Shown piece by piece: positions 37,471 to 48,605 of a DNA stretch of 64,000 nucleotides. The first letter of the stretch is position 1, and every line of letters begins with the position of its first letter. This stretch comes from Cavia porcellus (lineage: Eukaryota; Chordata; Mammalia; Rodentia; Caviidae): contig NW_026947509.1 of assembly GCF_034190915.1 (NCBI RefSeq), forward strand, positions 30,574,767 through 30,638,766. Reading direction: 5' to 3'. The position numbers were made by a program, and so were the translations under genes. The notes beneath the pieces are model-generated. The model made no database searches. It saw only the letters and a list, made by a program, of their open reading frames with translations, and was not told the DNA's origin.

Positions 37471-37829
37471 CGTGATTGTGGAAGCGCACAAGTGTTCAGA
37501 TGAGGACGTGCATCCTAAGCCTGAGACAGCACATCCTCTGCCCAAACATCCCCTGCACGGTGGCCTCACCGCACCTGCACCCACCAACTATCTCGCTCCC
37601 CAAACCATTGGTGCTTGGGACCCATGTTACACAACAACTGAGCCCTGCTGCTCTCCCTCGCACCATTTCAACCAGGCTGAGTCCCTGGAATTCGCTTTAC
37701 AGTCTTTCTCCTCTCCACACAGGTTTATTCCGCCAGCCCACGCGTGCCTGCGTATCCTCATATGATCACCACGCCCACCCAGCACACTTTCCAAACAGGA
37801 CAGACGCTGCTTTAGGAAACAAAACAGTC

Positions 37830-37835
37830 TTTATT
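37830..37835 (-). promoter_or_regulatory. ACKR3: Distal ACKR3 poly(A) signal AATAAA
   Basis: Plus-strand TTTATT reads AATAAA on the gene strand. It lies about 760 bases past the stop codon and is followed by a T- and G-bearing region, as expected for the main polyadenylation signal. Confidence 0.75.
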
Positions 37836-38063
37836 TAAAAAAAAAAATAAGTTACAAATTGAGCGAACTCTTTGTTCATTTTGGGCACAGGTTTGCAGTG
37901 TGGAACAGTCTGGTTTTAAACATAACTTTACAATACTATGAATATCACAAACTGCGTTATGGGGCAGTTTTCGTTCCATATCCTGTGCAGGTTAAAAAAA
38001 ATCCCCACAGATATAAAACTATCGTAAATAGAACATTTGAGCCAACACTGGCATATACTTATA

Positions 38064-38069
38064 TTTATT
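38064..38069 (-). promoter_or_regulatory. ACKR3: Proximal candidate poly(A) signal AATAAA
   Basis: A second exact AATAAA on the gene strand, about 530 bases past the stop codon, in a very AT-rich stretch. Use of this site would remove the final 250 bases of the 3' UTR. Whether it is used is unknown. Confidence 0.4.
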
Positions 38070-38595
38070 TTTATATACACATATATATATCATTTCAAAT
38101 CAGCTAACAATGTTGTCATCCTTAGTCAAGACTGAAGTCAAACTAACTTTAAAACTACAATGATTTGGATACATCTGCATTATACCTCCCAAATGATATT
38201 TAAAATATATTTTAACCTTCAAATACACTTATAAGGTACAGCAATAGTGGAAAATAAAGTCTCAAAACTTAAATACAAGTCACCATATAAAAAAAGAAAC
38301 CACTGGAACACAGAGGGGTTCTACGGTATGCCCGGGTGGTCCCGGCCTGTAGACACCTTTCACACACAGCACGGTGAGCACCATGCTTGCTTCCTTCCTG
38401 CTGCAAAACCATCAGACAGCTCAGCTGGGTGGCAGCCTCGTTGGCGAGAGAAAGGACACAGGAAGTCACCCCTCTCTGCTGTGCATCACTCAAGCATCCA
38501 AGCCCAGAGCTACTCTGCTCTCTCCTTCAGAACCTGGGCAGCCCAATGCCCTGCACCCTGCAAGCACACACGTCCCCAGGCCTCTGCCGTGCAGC

Positions 38596-39684
38596 TCACT
38601 TGGTGTTTTGCTCCAACGCCGAGTACTCGGTCTCTGACACCCTGGAGGCGTCAATGAGCTTGGTGAGGCCTGTTTTGGCTGAGTACTTGAAAATGAAGGC
38701 CTTCATCAACTCGTACCTGTAGTTGCGGTTGATGAAGCTGTACAGCACGGGGTTGACGCAGCAGTGGACCAATGACAAGCACTGTGTGACGTGCAGCGCC
38801 GTGAAGAGCGCGTTCTCCAGCTGGCAGGTGAAGGGGATGTAATGCAGGATGGAGAAGATGTCCAGGAGCACCACGACGTGGTAGGGCAGCCAGCACACGA
38901 GGAAGACCACCACGTAGGAGAAGATGATCTTCCGGCTGCTCTGCTTTTCCTGGTCGCCGGATGCTGAGATGGCTTTGGCCAGCAGGAAGTAAAAGATGGC
39001 AATGATGGAGAAAGGGACGGCAAAGCCCAGGATGACGGAGACCAGCTCCATGCCGATGAGCCACTCCTTGATGCTGTGCTCAGGGTAGAAGGACCGGCAG
39101 TAGGTCTCGTTGTTGGACGCAGATGTGACAGTCTTCAGGTAGTAGGTGTCAGGCAGGGACACGCAGAAGGCCAGCAGCCACACCAGGACACAGACGACCC
39201 GCCGAACCATCTTCTTCTTGCAGCTCGAGGTGCTGGTGAAGTAGGTGATGGAGAGGTAGCGGTCCACGCTCATGCACGTGAGGAAGAAGATGCTGCCGAA
39301 GAGGTTGATGGAGAAGATGAGGTGCGTGACTTTGCACGTGAGCTCACCCATGGGCCACTGGTTATGCTGTACGAGACTGACCACCCAGACCGGGATGGTG
39401 ATTACGACCCACAGGTCAGCAATGGCCAGGTTCAGGATGTAGCAGTGCATGTCATAGCCTGTGGTCTTGGCCTGGATGTTCACCCAGACCACCACGGAGT
39501 TGGCAATCATGCCGATGACAAAAATGAAGATGTACAGGAAGGAGAGCGTGTAGAGCAGCACGCTTTTGTGGGGCATGTTGGGGCACTGCACGGCTTCCAC
39601 CCCTATGCAGTCGCTGCTGTTGCATGGCCAGCTGATGTCGGAGTAGTTCCCGGGCTCCGAGTAGTCAAAGAGATGCAGATCCAT
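38596..39684 (-). CDS. ACKR3: Atypical chemokine receptor 3 (CXCR7)
   Basis: A complete 362-residue seven-transmembrane receptor in a single exon. ACKR3 binds CXCL12 and CXCL11 (also opioid peptides and adrenomedullin in reports), signals through beta-arrestin rather than G proteins, and scavenges ligand at the plasma membrane and endosomes, shaping CXCL12 gradients for CXCR4. Visible hallmarks are Asp90 in TM2, the atypical DRYLSIT at 140-146 (canonical chemokine receptors have DRYLAIV), paired cysteines 117/196 and 34/287, CWLPYH at 264-269, and NPVLY at 311-315. A Ser/Thr-rich C-tail ends in the rodent-type QNTK. N-glycosylation sequons are at N13, N22 and N192. The frame stays open 24 codons upstream, but a splice acceptor lies between; Met1 has an ideal ACCATGG context and matches the family start. 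Sure identification. Confidence 0.99.
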   Translation of the reverse strand: MDLHLFDYSEPGNYSDISWPCNSSDCIGVEAVQCPNMPHKSVLLYTLSFLYIFIFVIGMIANSVVVWVNIQAKTTGYDMHCYILNLAIADLWVVITIPVWVVSLVQHNQWPMGELTCKVTHLIFSINLFGSIFFLTCMSVDRYLSITYFTSTSSCKKKMVRRVVCVLVWLLAFCVSLPDTYYLKTVTSASNNETYCRSFYPEHSIKEWLIGMELVSVILGFAVPFSIIAIFYFLLAKAISASGDQEKQSSRKIIFSYVVVFLVCWLPYHVVVLLDIFSILHYIPFTCQLENALFTALHVTQCLSLVHCCVNPVLYSFINRNYRYELMKAFIFKYSAKTGLTKLIDASRVSETEYSALEQNTK

Positions 39685-39709
39685 GGTCCGGAAGGGGCAG
39701 CAGAATGAC
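39685..39709 (-). other. ACKR3: ACKR3 exon 2 5' UTR and splice acceptor
   Basis: On the gene strand a T-rich tract (CTTTTCTGTTGGGTTTTGC) leads to TGTAG, with the exon starting GTCATTCTG and reaching the ATG 25 bases later. The acceptor AG is at 39,711-39,710. The exon start word GTCATT is the same as I recall at the human gene's coding exon. This fixes Met1 and excludes the upstream in-frame methionine at 39,756. Confidence 0.85.
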
Positions 39710-40975
39710 CTACAGCAAAACCCAACAGAAAAGCTGGAAGAGAAAAGGCACTCCATTAGGGAAGCTCAAGTTTCAGTGCAAACGCTCATCCAAGGCCCTG
39801 TCGGGGCTCAGCTGTTTCGCCTTAGCTCTGCGTGTCTTCCCAAAGAAAGTGGAAAAGAAAACAACTGTAACAGAACCACACAACGCAAAAAAAACCCCAC
39901 CCACAGCCTGACCCACGCAGTGCTCACCCAGAGGAGTGGTGTTTGCTTTCTGTATTTTTCATGGCTGTGTTCTCAGCACATCACCAGCCCGGCTGTGCCC
40001 AGGGAGTGAAATCAACATGGTGCGGGGACCAAAGAGATGTCAGACGGCAGAGCCCAGGCCACAGCAAGGCTGATGGGCCACCTGGTCCCAGCAGGTCCCA
40101 GCAGTGTCATTTTGCCAATCTCCCCAAGCCCGCAAGTGCTGGTCTGCTCCTGGCATGCATGTGCACAAGTGTCCCGCTTTAGTGTCTTAACAAAAACATC
40201 TGAAACCCACTTCACATCTGCGTTTAAGACAGACTCAGGGCCTTCTGCCTTTCCACAGGACTCATTCACACACTTGAGTCTTTGCTGCCTTCCACTTGTG
40301 GTCACAGAGACCCTCGAGATAGGGCCAGTGCTTACTTAACACCCTCCCCCCAACTGTGCCCCAAACCTGCAGACTCAGGGTCTGCCTGGGATTTTCAGCT
40401 GAAGCCCCCATGCCAGCTGTCTCCACTCCAGGTCCTCACCTGGCTTTCCATTCCTTTATCTATTCAGGAGTCCTGGGTACCAAGACTCACACCCCAGAAG
40501 CCACTACCTGCAGCATTTTCGGGGGGCAGACAGTCTGTCCACTGTTTTCCCTGCAGACCTGATGTAGGGCCACACTCAACTGCCACTGGTTCACAGCCAC
40601 TGAGAACTCAGTCGCAGGTGCCACTGGATTGGATAAGCAGTTTCTCCACAGCGGGGCACACAGGGGTCACCAGAACCTGCAGGCCACAGTCCCTTTGTCC
40701 ACTAGAGGGCCCTAAAATCTCCGCAGGCCTATCAGCTGTCACCCCCTCACCATATCTCCCTTCATGGCCCGGTGGATACCAAAATGAAGATTGGCCTCCC
40801 TTCATGGCCCCACTTCTTTCCACAGTGGGACACTGTGGGGGTCTGTGGGTGGACACAGGAGGCCACATCAATGATGCCAACCACAGTAGGAAAAGCGGCC
40901 TTTGCCAGCCAGAACACCACTACCTCAGAGTTCTAACTCCTCAGTGTTTAACGTGAGATCAACTGGTCAACCTCT

Positions 40976-41023
40976 GGGGGCTGCTGCCCGGGGTCGGCAG
41001 GGGGCTGCTGCCCGGGGTCGGCA
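40976..41023. repeat. Perfect 24-bp tandem duplication in the intron
   Basis: The 24-base unit starting GGGGGCTGCTGCCC and ending GGTCGGCA is present twice, back to back, with no mismatch. The lack of divergence suggests a recent or polymorphic duplication. Confidence 0.95.
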
Positions 41024-43317
41024 GCACCCCTCAGGTAACCTTGGGAACAAAGGGCACAGACTGTGGCGGGCAGACAGCAGAGGCCCAGCTCTAGGCCAGG
41101 AAGAGAGAGGGCTGGGCATTCTCCAGCCAGCAGTGATCAAATTTTCCCCTTTTAGTGAAAAAAGCACAACTCTCTGGAATTTCTTCCACGTTGGAAACTG
41201 GCTGGGTGGCGAGGATCCCAACAGAGGGGGCTGGGTGCTCATGGGAGGACATCGTGGACTGAATCTGCCCCCTCTCCCCATGGCATGTCAGGTGAGGGGT
41301 TCTTCTGTCCCCTGACTGGTTTTGGTGTCAGCTAGGGCTGACAAAAGTCCTAACCTTTCATGACAACCACTTCCCCTCCTGGCTCCATAAGCCCTCAGTG
41401 GTGGAACCATTGGCCATGCAGCTGGCAACCTGGGTGTCTGCAGAGTCACCCAGCAGGGGCACTCCAAACCTGTAGCTACCAAGCTGTGTGACCTCAGCCA
41501 ATGTCCCAGGGGAGCAAAAGAGCGGTGGGCACACTGGCCACAGCCTAACGCACAGCTCTAAGGGTTCTGAAAAATGCAGGTCCAACAGGCTGTCCAGGAT
41601 GCCTCCCTGACTGGCCAGGCGCTTGGAAGTTGCCACTGCCCCCTCCCTTGACTGCCAAGTGGCCTGAATTCAAGGCTTTCTGCTTGTGACCCATGAAAAC
41701 CCAAAGCCACTGGATGGCAGGACCACTTGAATGGGAATCAAGCCACTGTCCCACAGCCCAGAAGCAGAGGTCAGTGACAGGGACAGAGACGGGCACAGAT
41801 CCTAGGCTGTAATGCTAGAAATTGGCCAGAGCTTTCAATAGACATGGGTTCAAATTCTCCCCACTGGTCTCCCCACACTCTGCTGTCTCAGCCTCCTTGC
41901 CCCAGGCATACCATGTCCCCTAGTGGAGTAAGGACAACCCCACGCAGGGTCACGGAATGAACAGATGCCTCCTATGATGTGAGGCATCCTAGGTCTCCCC
42001 ATTGTCCCCACGAAACCAGCTCTGACTCTTAGCCGACAGGCTGCCAGTCTCTTGCATCCTCAGAGCCTGGAGCCACAGTGGGGACCAGGAAGGGGTTGGG
42101 GACCCCGACTCAGCTCCTTGGCTTCTATCACTGCACTCTGGACAAAGAATGTTTGATTCCCTGACTACTGTCCCCAAAATCACAAGCAGACAGGCACCTG
42201 TCCCCACCACCACCATGCCCTTCGCTCTTCTGGGCAGGATCCTAAAAAATACCCAGCAGGGGTACAGCTGCTTGCCCAAGGCAGCAGGGAAGGACAGAGG
42301 CTGGGAGGCCCCGGGTGGCCCTGGTGCCCATATTCCGGTTCTTGTCCAGCAGTTCAGCCACCAACCAGCCCAGGCAGCAGGCAATGCTGGCCAGGACTGG
42401 CCAGGAGATGAATTTAACAAGCCACACCCTGCCCCCAGCCTCCCCTGGGGCCAAGTGGACCACACTGCAGATGGCATCAAAGGGAAGACAAGAACGGGAC
42501 ACTCAGAGAGAAAGGAGACCGAGCAGAGCACAGTGACCACATCGTCCACTCAGTGGGCAGCGGAGGAAAGCACGGCAAGTGGACACCTGGGTATTTTTCA
42601 TGCACTAAAGAGAGGGGAAAGAAGCCAGGGCTGTTTCCAGAAAGGAGCGCATTACCAGATCGACAATCCAGGGTTCACATGGGAGGCGCCCCATGCTGTG
42701 TGCTCGCGCTGCCTGCCTGGGTGGGCAGGAGCTGCCGTCACCCAAGCCGCTCCAGTTCCCAGTGCACCACTGGAGCAAAGAACACCCCTAACCAAACGGG
42801 GCACCTGGGGCATCCACAATGGGGACAGCCTGTGCCGAGCCCCCGGTACGACCTGAGACTGCAGTCAGGGAGAGAGCTGGGAGCCACTGACTTCCTGCAG
42901 CCCACTTGGGGCCTGGGCCCTCTGCTCCCCACATGCCACACACAGTCAGCCCCATGCACCTCTCCTCGTGTACAGACTGTGCTCGGGTCTGTCTGTGCTG
43001 ATGCCCCCCAGGAGATGCCCACATCCACTCACCTGCTGCTAGGATCCACCATAGCTCCATCCCTGGGGGCTCTAGGCCACAGCCTGAGAGAGATTTTGGA
43101 TGTAAACCTGCACCCAGTCTTACAGTTCAGGGAGATGAAGCCACTCAAGGTTCGAGGCCTTTGTGCAAAAGGTTCTGGAGGAAAGCAAAAGGGGCTCGGA
43201 AGAAAGGATTTTTGTTGTTCCATGATTTTACAAGGTCACACACTTCCCCTTTAGAATTTGCACGTGCCCCAATGTGTTTGCTGAAGCAGAATTTAGGACT
43301 CAAAAATCGTCATCACC

Positions 43318-43560
43318 AACAAATGCCCACTGACAGAAGAATGGTTCTGTAAGGTAAGGTGGGCGTGTCTACTGTCTGGAATATTAGACAGCTGTAAAGA
43401 GAGAGGGAGAATCAGTTGTGAACAAGGAAAGTTAGCACATGCTACGATGAAATGCATGGGGCTGCGCAGATACATGCAGAGTGGCCTACTGATTATGGGG
43501 TAAACAGCAAAGCCATGTGTAGTTTTCTATGGAGACATGGAAAAAGCTCCACACTGACTG
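43318..43560 (+). mobile_element. Old L1 3' fragment in the intron
   Basis: AAATGCCCACTGACAGAAGA followed by ATGGTTCTG, then TCTGGAATATTAGACAGC with TGTAAAGAG, parallels the AAATGTCCATCAACAGATGA / GGAATATTATTCAGCC region at the end of L1 ORF2. It is heavily decayed; opposite to the ACKR3 strand. Confidence 0.45.
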
Positions 43561-43784
43561 CAAAAGAATACAAAGGGAGGGCTGTAGCTTTGACCCAATG
43601 ACATCTGCAGTAATTGGAGTCTGACATCAAGAGTTATGCAACTATAAAGCAGTGAGTGACCCACAGATGTAAGGGTTCCCGCTGTAGTTTTTGGAGACCG
43701 CAAGGCAGCAGAGGCCAGTTTGTCTCCCTCGCTCCTTCATTTGCTGTCCACCAGGACTGCTTGCTTCATCACCCCTACTGTTGT

Positions 43785-43970
43785 TGCACTGCTGGGGGTT
43801 GAACCAGGGTTTTCACGCTGCACTGCCTCCCTGGCAATTCTGTAAACTGCTTATTTTGAGACAAGGTCTCGCTAAATTGCTAGCTTGCCCAGGTTGGGCT
43901 AGAACTTGTGATCCACTTGCCTCAGGCTCCCAGAGTGCAGGTTACAGATGTGCACCACCATGCCCACCAT
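43785..43970 (-). mobile_element. B1-dID type SINE
   Basis: Reverse ID part (GCTGGGGGTTGAACCAGGG) followed by reverse B1 part (TTTTGAGACAAGGTCTCGCT, TTGCCCAGGTTGGGCTAGAA, TGCACCACCATGCCCACC). It lies in ACKR3 intron 1, same strand as the gene. Confidence 0.8.
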
Positions 43971-44578
43971 CCATGGCTTCCCGAAGAGTACCCCATATCT
44001 GCTGTGACCAATGGCCAGTACTTGAGGCAGCCACCCAGCCTCCCTGCAGCCTCTGTATGGGAAAGGCCTCTCCTGCTGCTCTCCATCCCAGATGGAGCCA
44101 GGGCCCCTCCGGCAGGTGGTGGGCTCTCTGGGAGATGCATCTCCATTCCGAGGCTCCCCATTTATAGGCTGAGCATCTTTAGAGAGCTGCGGCTCAGCAG
44201 CCTGTGGTACTCAGCTGCACCTGGAGGGTCCTCCTGAGCTCACCCAGTGCCTGGGGAGCAGAGCCAGGATTACAAATCTCCAAGTTCAGGGGTGCAATGG
44301 GCCTGAGGCTCAGCCCACAATCTCTGTGTCCTCCAGAGGCTCAGGTGTCTGCTCATGGTCCCCAATACTGCCACTACTTCACATCTCAGCAAGGAAGGCT
44401 CCTCCCCCATAGCCAGGCCTTCCCCCCTCCTCTCTGACCCCAAATCCCCACCCTGTAGGCATCTGTAACTCTCTCTCTCTCCTCTTCTCCACTCTGCTGC
44501 TACTTAACCAGCACTTCCTACTACCGATGTCTCATTCATTCTTTTATTTCTTTGTTTCTTTGCTTATTTATCTATTTA

Positions 44579-44770
44579 TGTTGTGGGGCTGGGGACTGGA
44601 GCTAGAGTCTCACGCATGCTAGGCAAGCGTTCTACCACTGAGCTACAAACTGCAGTTTTTCATTTTATTTTGAGAGAGCATCTCACAGTGCAGCCAGGCT
44701 GGTCTCAAATGTAAGATCCACCTGCCTCAGCCTCCCAAGTAGCTGAGGTTACAGGCACTGACCAGCATAC
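44579..44770 (-). mobile_element. B1-dID type SINE
   Basis: Reverse ID part is well preserved (GGGGCTGGGGACTGGAGCTA, CATGCTAGGCAAGCGTTCTA, CCACTGAGCTAC). It is followed by reverse B1 (TTTTGAGAGAGCATCTCACA, CCAGGCTGGTCTCAAATG, GCCTCAGCCTCCCAAGTAGC). Also in the ACKR3 intron. Confidence 0.85.
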
Positions 44771-47169
44771 ACAGCGCTCGCTCATCTTTGGAAATCACAC
44801 CAGCAAACTGAGCTGGTACAAAGGAGAAACTGAATGAATCAACATCCACCAAGGCCAGTGGCCCTGGCCACAGAGGATGTAGGAGTCCCAAAGAGGCTCT
44901 TCGGGATCCTCAATCACTCAGCTGGTGTTTGGGGGCCTCTTCCCTAGGGTCCCTGCCCTGGTTCAGGTAAGAACACTCAGCAGGATCATCTCCTGTCCCC
45001 AAGCACAGGCCTTGAAGATGGTGGATGGGACGGACTTCCACTGTGGTGGCACAGGGGACATTCTAGGAGAAGGTGATGTCCAAGGATGTTTCAGGAAGGT
45101 GCTCCCTTTGAAGAAAGCCACCCAGCCCCACTGAGAAAAAGACCCCACAGAGAGCTCGAGGAACAAGGGGTCAGGCCTGGGCCTGTCTGTGCAGGAGCTA
45201 TGGGGGTGGAGCAAGGCCTTAGCTCTGGGGCAGAGGGCACACTCCAGGACAGAGATGACACATGCACCTAGAAGGCCTGGCCAGGGGCTCCAGGCTGGTG
45301 CACAGCAGCTGCTGCAGACCCTTGGAGGGAGGGCTGACTGTGGCTCCAGAATGCAGATAAGATAACATAGACCAGTCCCTGGACCCAGCTCTGAAGCCAG
45401 GGGCCACTGGCCCTGTTGCCGGTCTGGACCTGGCTTCCTTTAGCAGCTTCTGCCACTTGTGACCCGTGGCCCACAGCGGGACTTCCTGGAGGCATTCAGG
45501 GCTTCCCCCAGACCCTGCTTAGCCACTCTCACTGCTGCGCACCTAGAAGCTGAGGCAGGACAGGTCAGGCTCAGAGACTGGACAGAGTCTCTGCACCTTC
45601 AGCTTCAGAGACCTTGGCTTGCAATGCACCATACTCTGGTTCCTTTTTGACAGTTGAGACAGGACTACCCATCCACACACCTCTACAGATCCACAAGGGA
45701 CTGCTCATTGTGGAGGTTTTTGTTATTTGTTTGTTGTTTAACCACTTCCTGTATTCAGTGCACTTCAAACCCACCCAGCCAGGCTGGGTGAGGAGCCCAG
45801 GGGACATACACCCTACACCAGGCAGGCTCTCTGCAGCCACCCGTGACGCTTGACAGTGGAAAAGGAAACTGCCTGTCCCCCCCCCCCCCCAGCGCACCAG
45901 GTGAAAGGAAAACAATACAATCTTATCTTGTGCATGTTATGGACGCTTTCGAATTCTGTGCAACTTGCAAAATTATAAGTACATATAAAGGAAAAAATGC
46001 ACACCCTGATTGTGAACTAAGCCACCTATTCCCACGGCCCCTGGACAGGGCGACAGGGGATAAAGAGAGGCATATCCAGAAACCCGATCTGGTCCATTGT
46101 GCTCAGCTACCCTAAGGAACAAGGCAGTACCCAGCAGAGCGGATCCAGGGCACCACGTCACAAAGGCGGCTGTCGGGGTGGCCTGGCGGAATCAGAGCCT
46201 TGGCCTCAGTTCCCACCCAGCTCAGGGCCAGGATGAGAGGCAAGAGGAGGTCACAGAGAGGAGAGCGCTTCACATCTGTGCTTAGCCAGACACAACGTGG
46301 TTCCACAACCGGGCTGGCAGAACAAGGCTCCTACCACAAAACCAAGGGGCGCCCTCACCACATCCCCCAGGTTCTCCAGGACAAGAAGGAGGCACAAGCT
46401 CTCTGGCTGACACAGCTTCAAATCGCAATCCCCCATCCTGCCCAGGGCTCCTTATCTGTGCCTTCACCCAACAAGTGGTCCAAGGCCACCTAAGATAGAC
46501 GCAATTCCGTCCACCCTTGCAGACCTACTGGTGACCCCACAGCACTGTCACCGTGAAATTATGCCATCCCTGGACAACTTTGATAACCAAGCAACAGTGG
46601 TTGGTTTAGGTGTCTCCCCCCCCCCCGCCATCCCAAATCAGTAGTAGTCACAAAAGCATCAAATACTCCCTGCAGAAAAGCATGAAGCATTGAAAATCAG
46701 GGACACACCTCCCAGCCCCGTGCTTTTTTTCTTCTGGCTGCTTAGGTTCATGAGAGTAAATACCAGTGCGCTTTTCTTTTGCGGACTTTTAAAACACTTG
46801 CCACAAGACTGTCTGTGGTTTCTTTCTAAATTATTCCTGCACATACATAATCCAACTAGAAGCATCCTGATACTACTCCTGTTCTTACAAGTAAAACTAA
46901 GTACCTCAGTTGCCTCATTTAAAAGCACAAAATATCTTCAGGCTCCAAACTCCATTCATGTTCTGTAAAACCTTTGCTTAAAAACCCCTAGGATCTGAGG
47001 TCTTCTAGGTCTTTTTCTTCTCTTCAATTGCTTTTAAGGGTTACAAAGTGATGGTCCAAGAGCCTCCAGTTTGAATAACTTCCACCAACTTCCCTCACGT
47101 CGACTTCAAAATAGGAGCTCTCTGCCTAACCGATCACACAAAAAGCCACTGTTCTAATTAAGTAGAGTT

Positions 47170-47243
47170 TTGTGTGTGCGTGTGTGCACGCGCGTGCGTG
47201 CGTGTGCGTGTGCATGCGTGTGTGTGTGTGTGTGTGTGTGTGT
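47170..47243. repeat. Alternating TG/CG tract (Z-DNA prone)
   Basis: About 74 bases of nearly perfect purine-pyrimidine alternation: TGTGTGTGCGTGTGTGCACG, a CGCGTGCGTGCG core, then pure (TG)n. The CG-bearing core makes it a better Z-DNA former than a plain TG repeat. It is about 1.8 kb into the intron from the ACKR3 transcription start. Confidence 0.95.
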
Positions 47244-47970
47244 TTTCCTTTCATCCAGAAAGCCTACACTTGGCCTATTCTGAACCTGATTAGAAATCAT
47301 AATACCCTCCCAACTCTCCAAGGACTTGCTGTTTGGATGTGATAAACGCACTTCCAAAGCCCTCATTCAGTTAAGCAAATACTTAAAGTTTTTGGAAGTT
47401 TTGAAAAATGATGACTGCAATCCTTGCCCCTTTAAAAAAAAAAACACTCTGATGGGCAGCGGCACACAGTGGTCCTCAGTCTCTGGGTCCTCCCTTGGCT
47501 GCACCCTCCCTCCCTGCCTGGCTCCCCAAGGCTGTGGCTGAGCCCAGCCATGCCGTGCACACCCAAATGTTTATGGCACAGACGGGAAAGTGCAAATTGT
47601 TCCAAGCTGAGTCCCCAACAGCCACTAGGCACTGGAGCAAAGCTTTGCATCCAAGCCGAGCTCGCGTTCTGGTGGGAGGGAGCCCAACCGCCGGCTCTTC
47701 ATCCATTTAAAACCCACAGAAAAGCCAGGCACAGGACCCAGCAGCCTTGCTCGTCTTTCTAGGCTTACTCCACTTTTCCCGGGACTGAATAAAGGGACAC
47801 AAAGGCGGCATCTGTGTTTTCAGAGAAAAGAAGAAAGTCGCCACTCTGCAGCTTTGCAGACTGGAGTTTCAGAGGATGACACAGGCCCAGCTACCTTCAA
47901 AGGGCTATAAACCATGCCAGGAGGACACTCTGTTCCCATTTCAGGAAATCTAATGGTGCTGTGAGCAGAA

Positions 47971-48037
47971 GGAGAGAGGAGAGGAGAGGAGAGGAGAGGA
48001 GAGGAGAGGAGAGGAGAGGAGAGGAGAGGAGAGGAGA
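47971..48037. repeat. (GAGGA)n pentanucleotide array
   Basis: About 13 tandem GAGGA units with no interruption between 47,976 and 48,035. The plus strand is homopurine, so the gene strand (and pre-mRNA) is a pure TCCTC polypyrimidine tract. Likely length-variable. Confidence 0.97.
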
Positions 48038-48339
48038 CAGGAAAGGAACAAGGGAAAGAGAGAGGAGAGCCAGAGAGGGGAGAGCCAGCCAGTCTGACTT
48101 TTACAACTTCTCATTCTCCCTGGAAGTGACACGCCTTGGCAAACCCCCTACCCACCCCTGACCTCACTCCTCACTCTCAGTAACCCTTTGAGTTTCCTGG
48201 TGCTACCTAAACTGAACACAATTCTGATTTTACCTGATCCAAATACTTAAGCACATTCAGATTTCAAATACTAGAGTGTGTTTTCCCCACCACCACCAGA
48301 AGTGGAACCTAATGCTTGCTAAGAGATCAATAAATACTC

Positions 48340-48605
48340 AGATTAAGGAGGATGCCATCAGGGGACCAAGGCTAGGGCTGCCTAACATTCGCATTACAGC
48401 CTCCCTGCTACAGGCTCTGGCATTCTGGATTCTCAAAAGAGTCTCCGCCGTCTGGTTTTCTGGTTCACTTAAAGACGCCTCTGGAATCGCACCTACAGTT
48501 AATTCTATGGATTTCCCAAATGGTACATCAATAGCGGCGCTGGTCAACAGCAGCGCCGCGCTCGACTCTATGCCAATTTTGGGCAATCACGACAGCCAGA
48601 CCACG
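48340..48605. other. Unique GC-mixed block with a strong hairpin
   Basis: Repeat-free sequence 340 to 600 bases inside the intron from exon 1. It stays open in one frame on each strand (about 110 codons plus, 82 codons minus) and contains a perfect 9-bp stem, GCGGCGCTG at 48,534-48,542 pairing with CAGCGCCGC at 48,551-48,559 over an 8-base loop. I do not recognise either translation. The texture suggests a constrained regulatory or RNA element, not a protein exon. Confidence 0.35.

Larger units (their letters stand above)
37812..38595 (-). other. ACKR3: ACKR3 3' untranslated region
   Basis: The stretch runs from the base after the stop codon to an estimated cleavage site about 18 bases past the distal AATAAA. 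Length (about 780 bases) is in the range I expect for this gene. It is AT-rich in its second half, with a TGTATATA Pumilio-type motif on the minus strand at 38,079-38,072 and an extra AATAAA upstream. The cleavage position is inferred from the signal and not observed. Confidence 0.75.

Noticed and set aside
39076..39708. 210-codon open frame antisense to ACKR3
   Set aside because: It mirrors the GC-rich third positions of the receptor gene, is mostly charged residues with no recognisable domain, and is best explained as a shadow of the real CDS.
39685..39756. In-frame 24-codon N-terminal extension of ACKR3
   Set aside because: A pyrimidine tract and TGTAG acceptor lie between the upstream ATG and Met1, so the extension is intronic; Met1 has the better start context and matches the family.
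41964..41988. Small hairpin GATGCCTC...GAGGCATC
   Set aside because: An 8-bp stem of ordinary stability in an intron; expected by chance in 64 kb.
42149..42856. 235-codon plus-strand open frame in ACKR3 intron, with an overlapping 233-codon frame at 42,553-43,254
   Set aside because: No domain, signal or known family is visible, the two frames overlap each other and minus-strand frames, and the composition is ordinary GC-rich intron.
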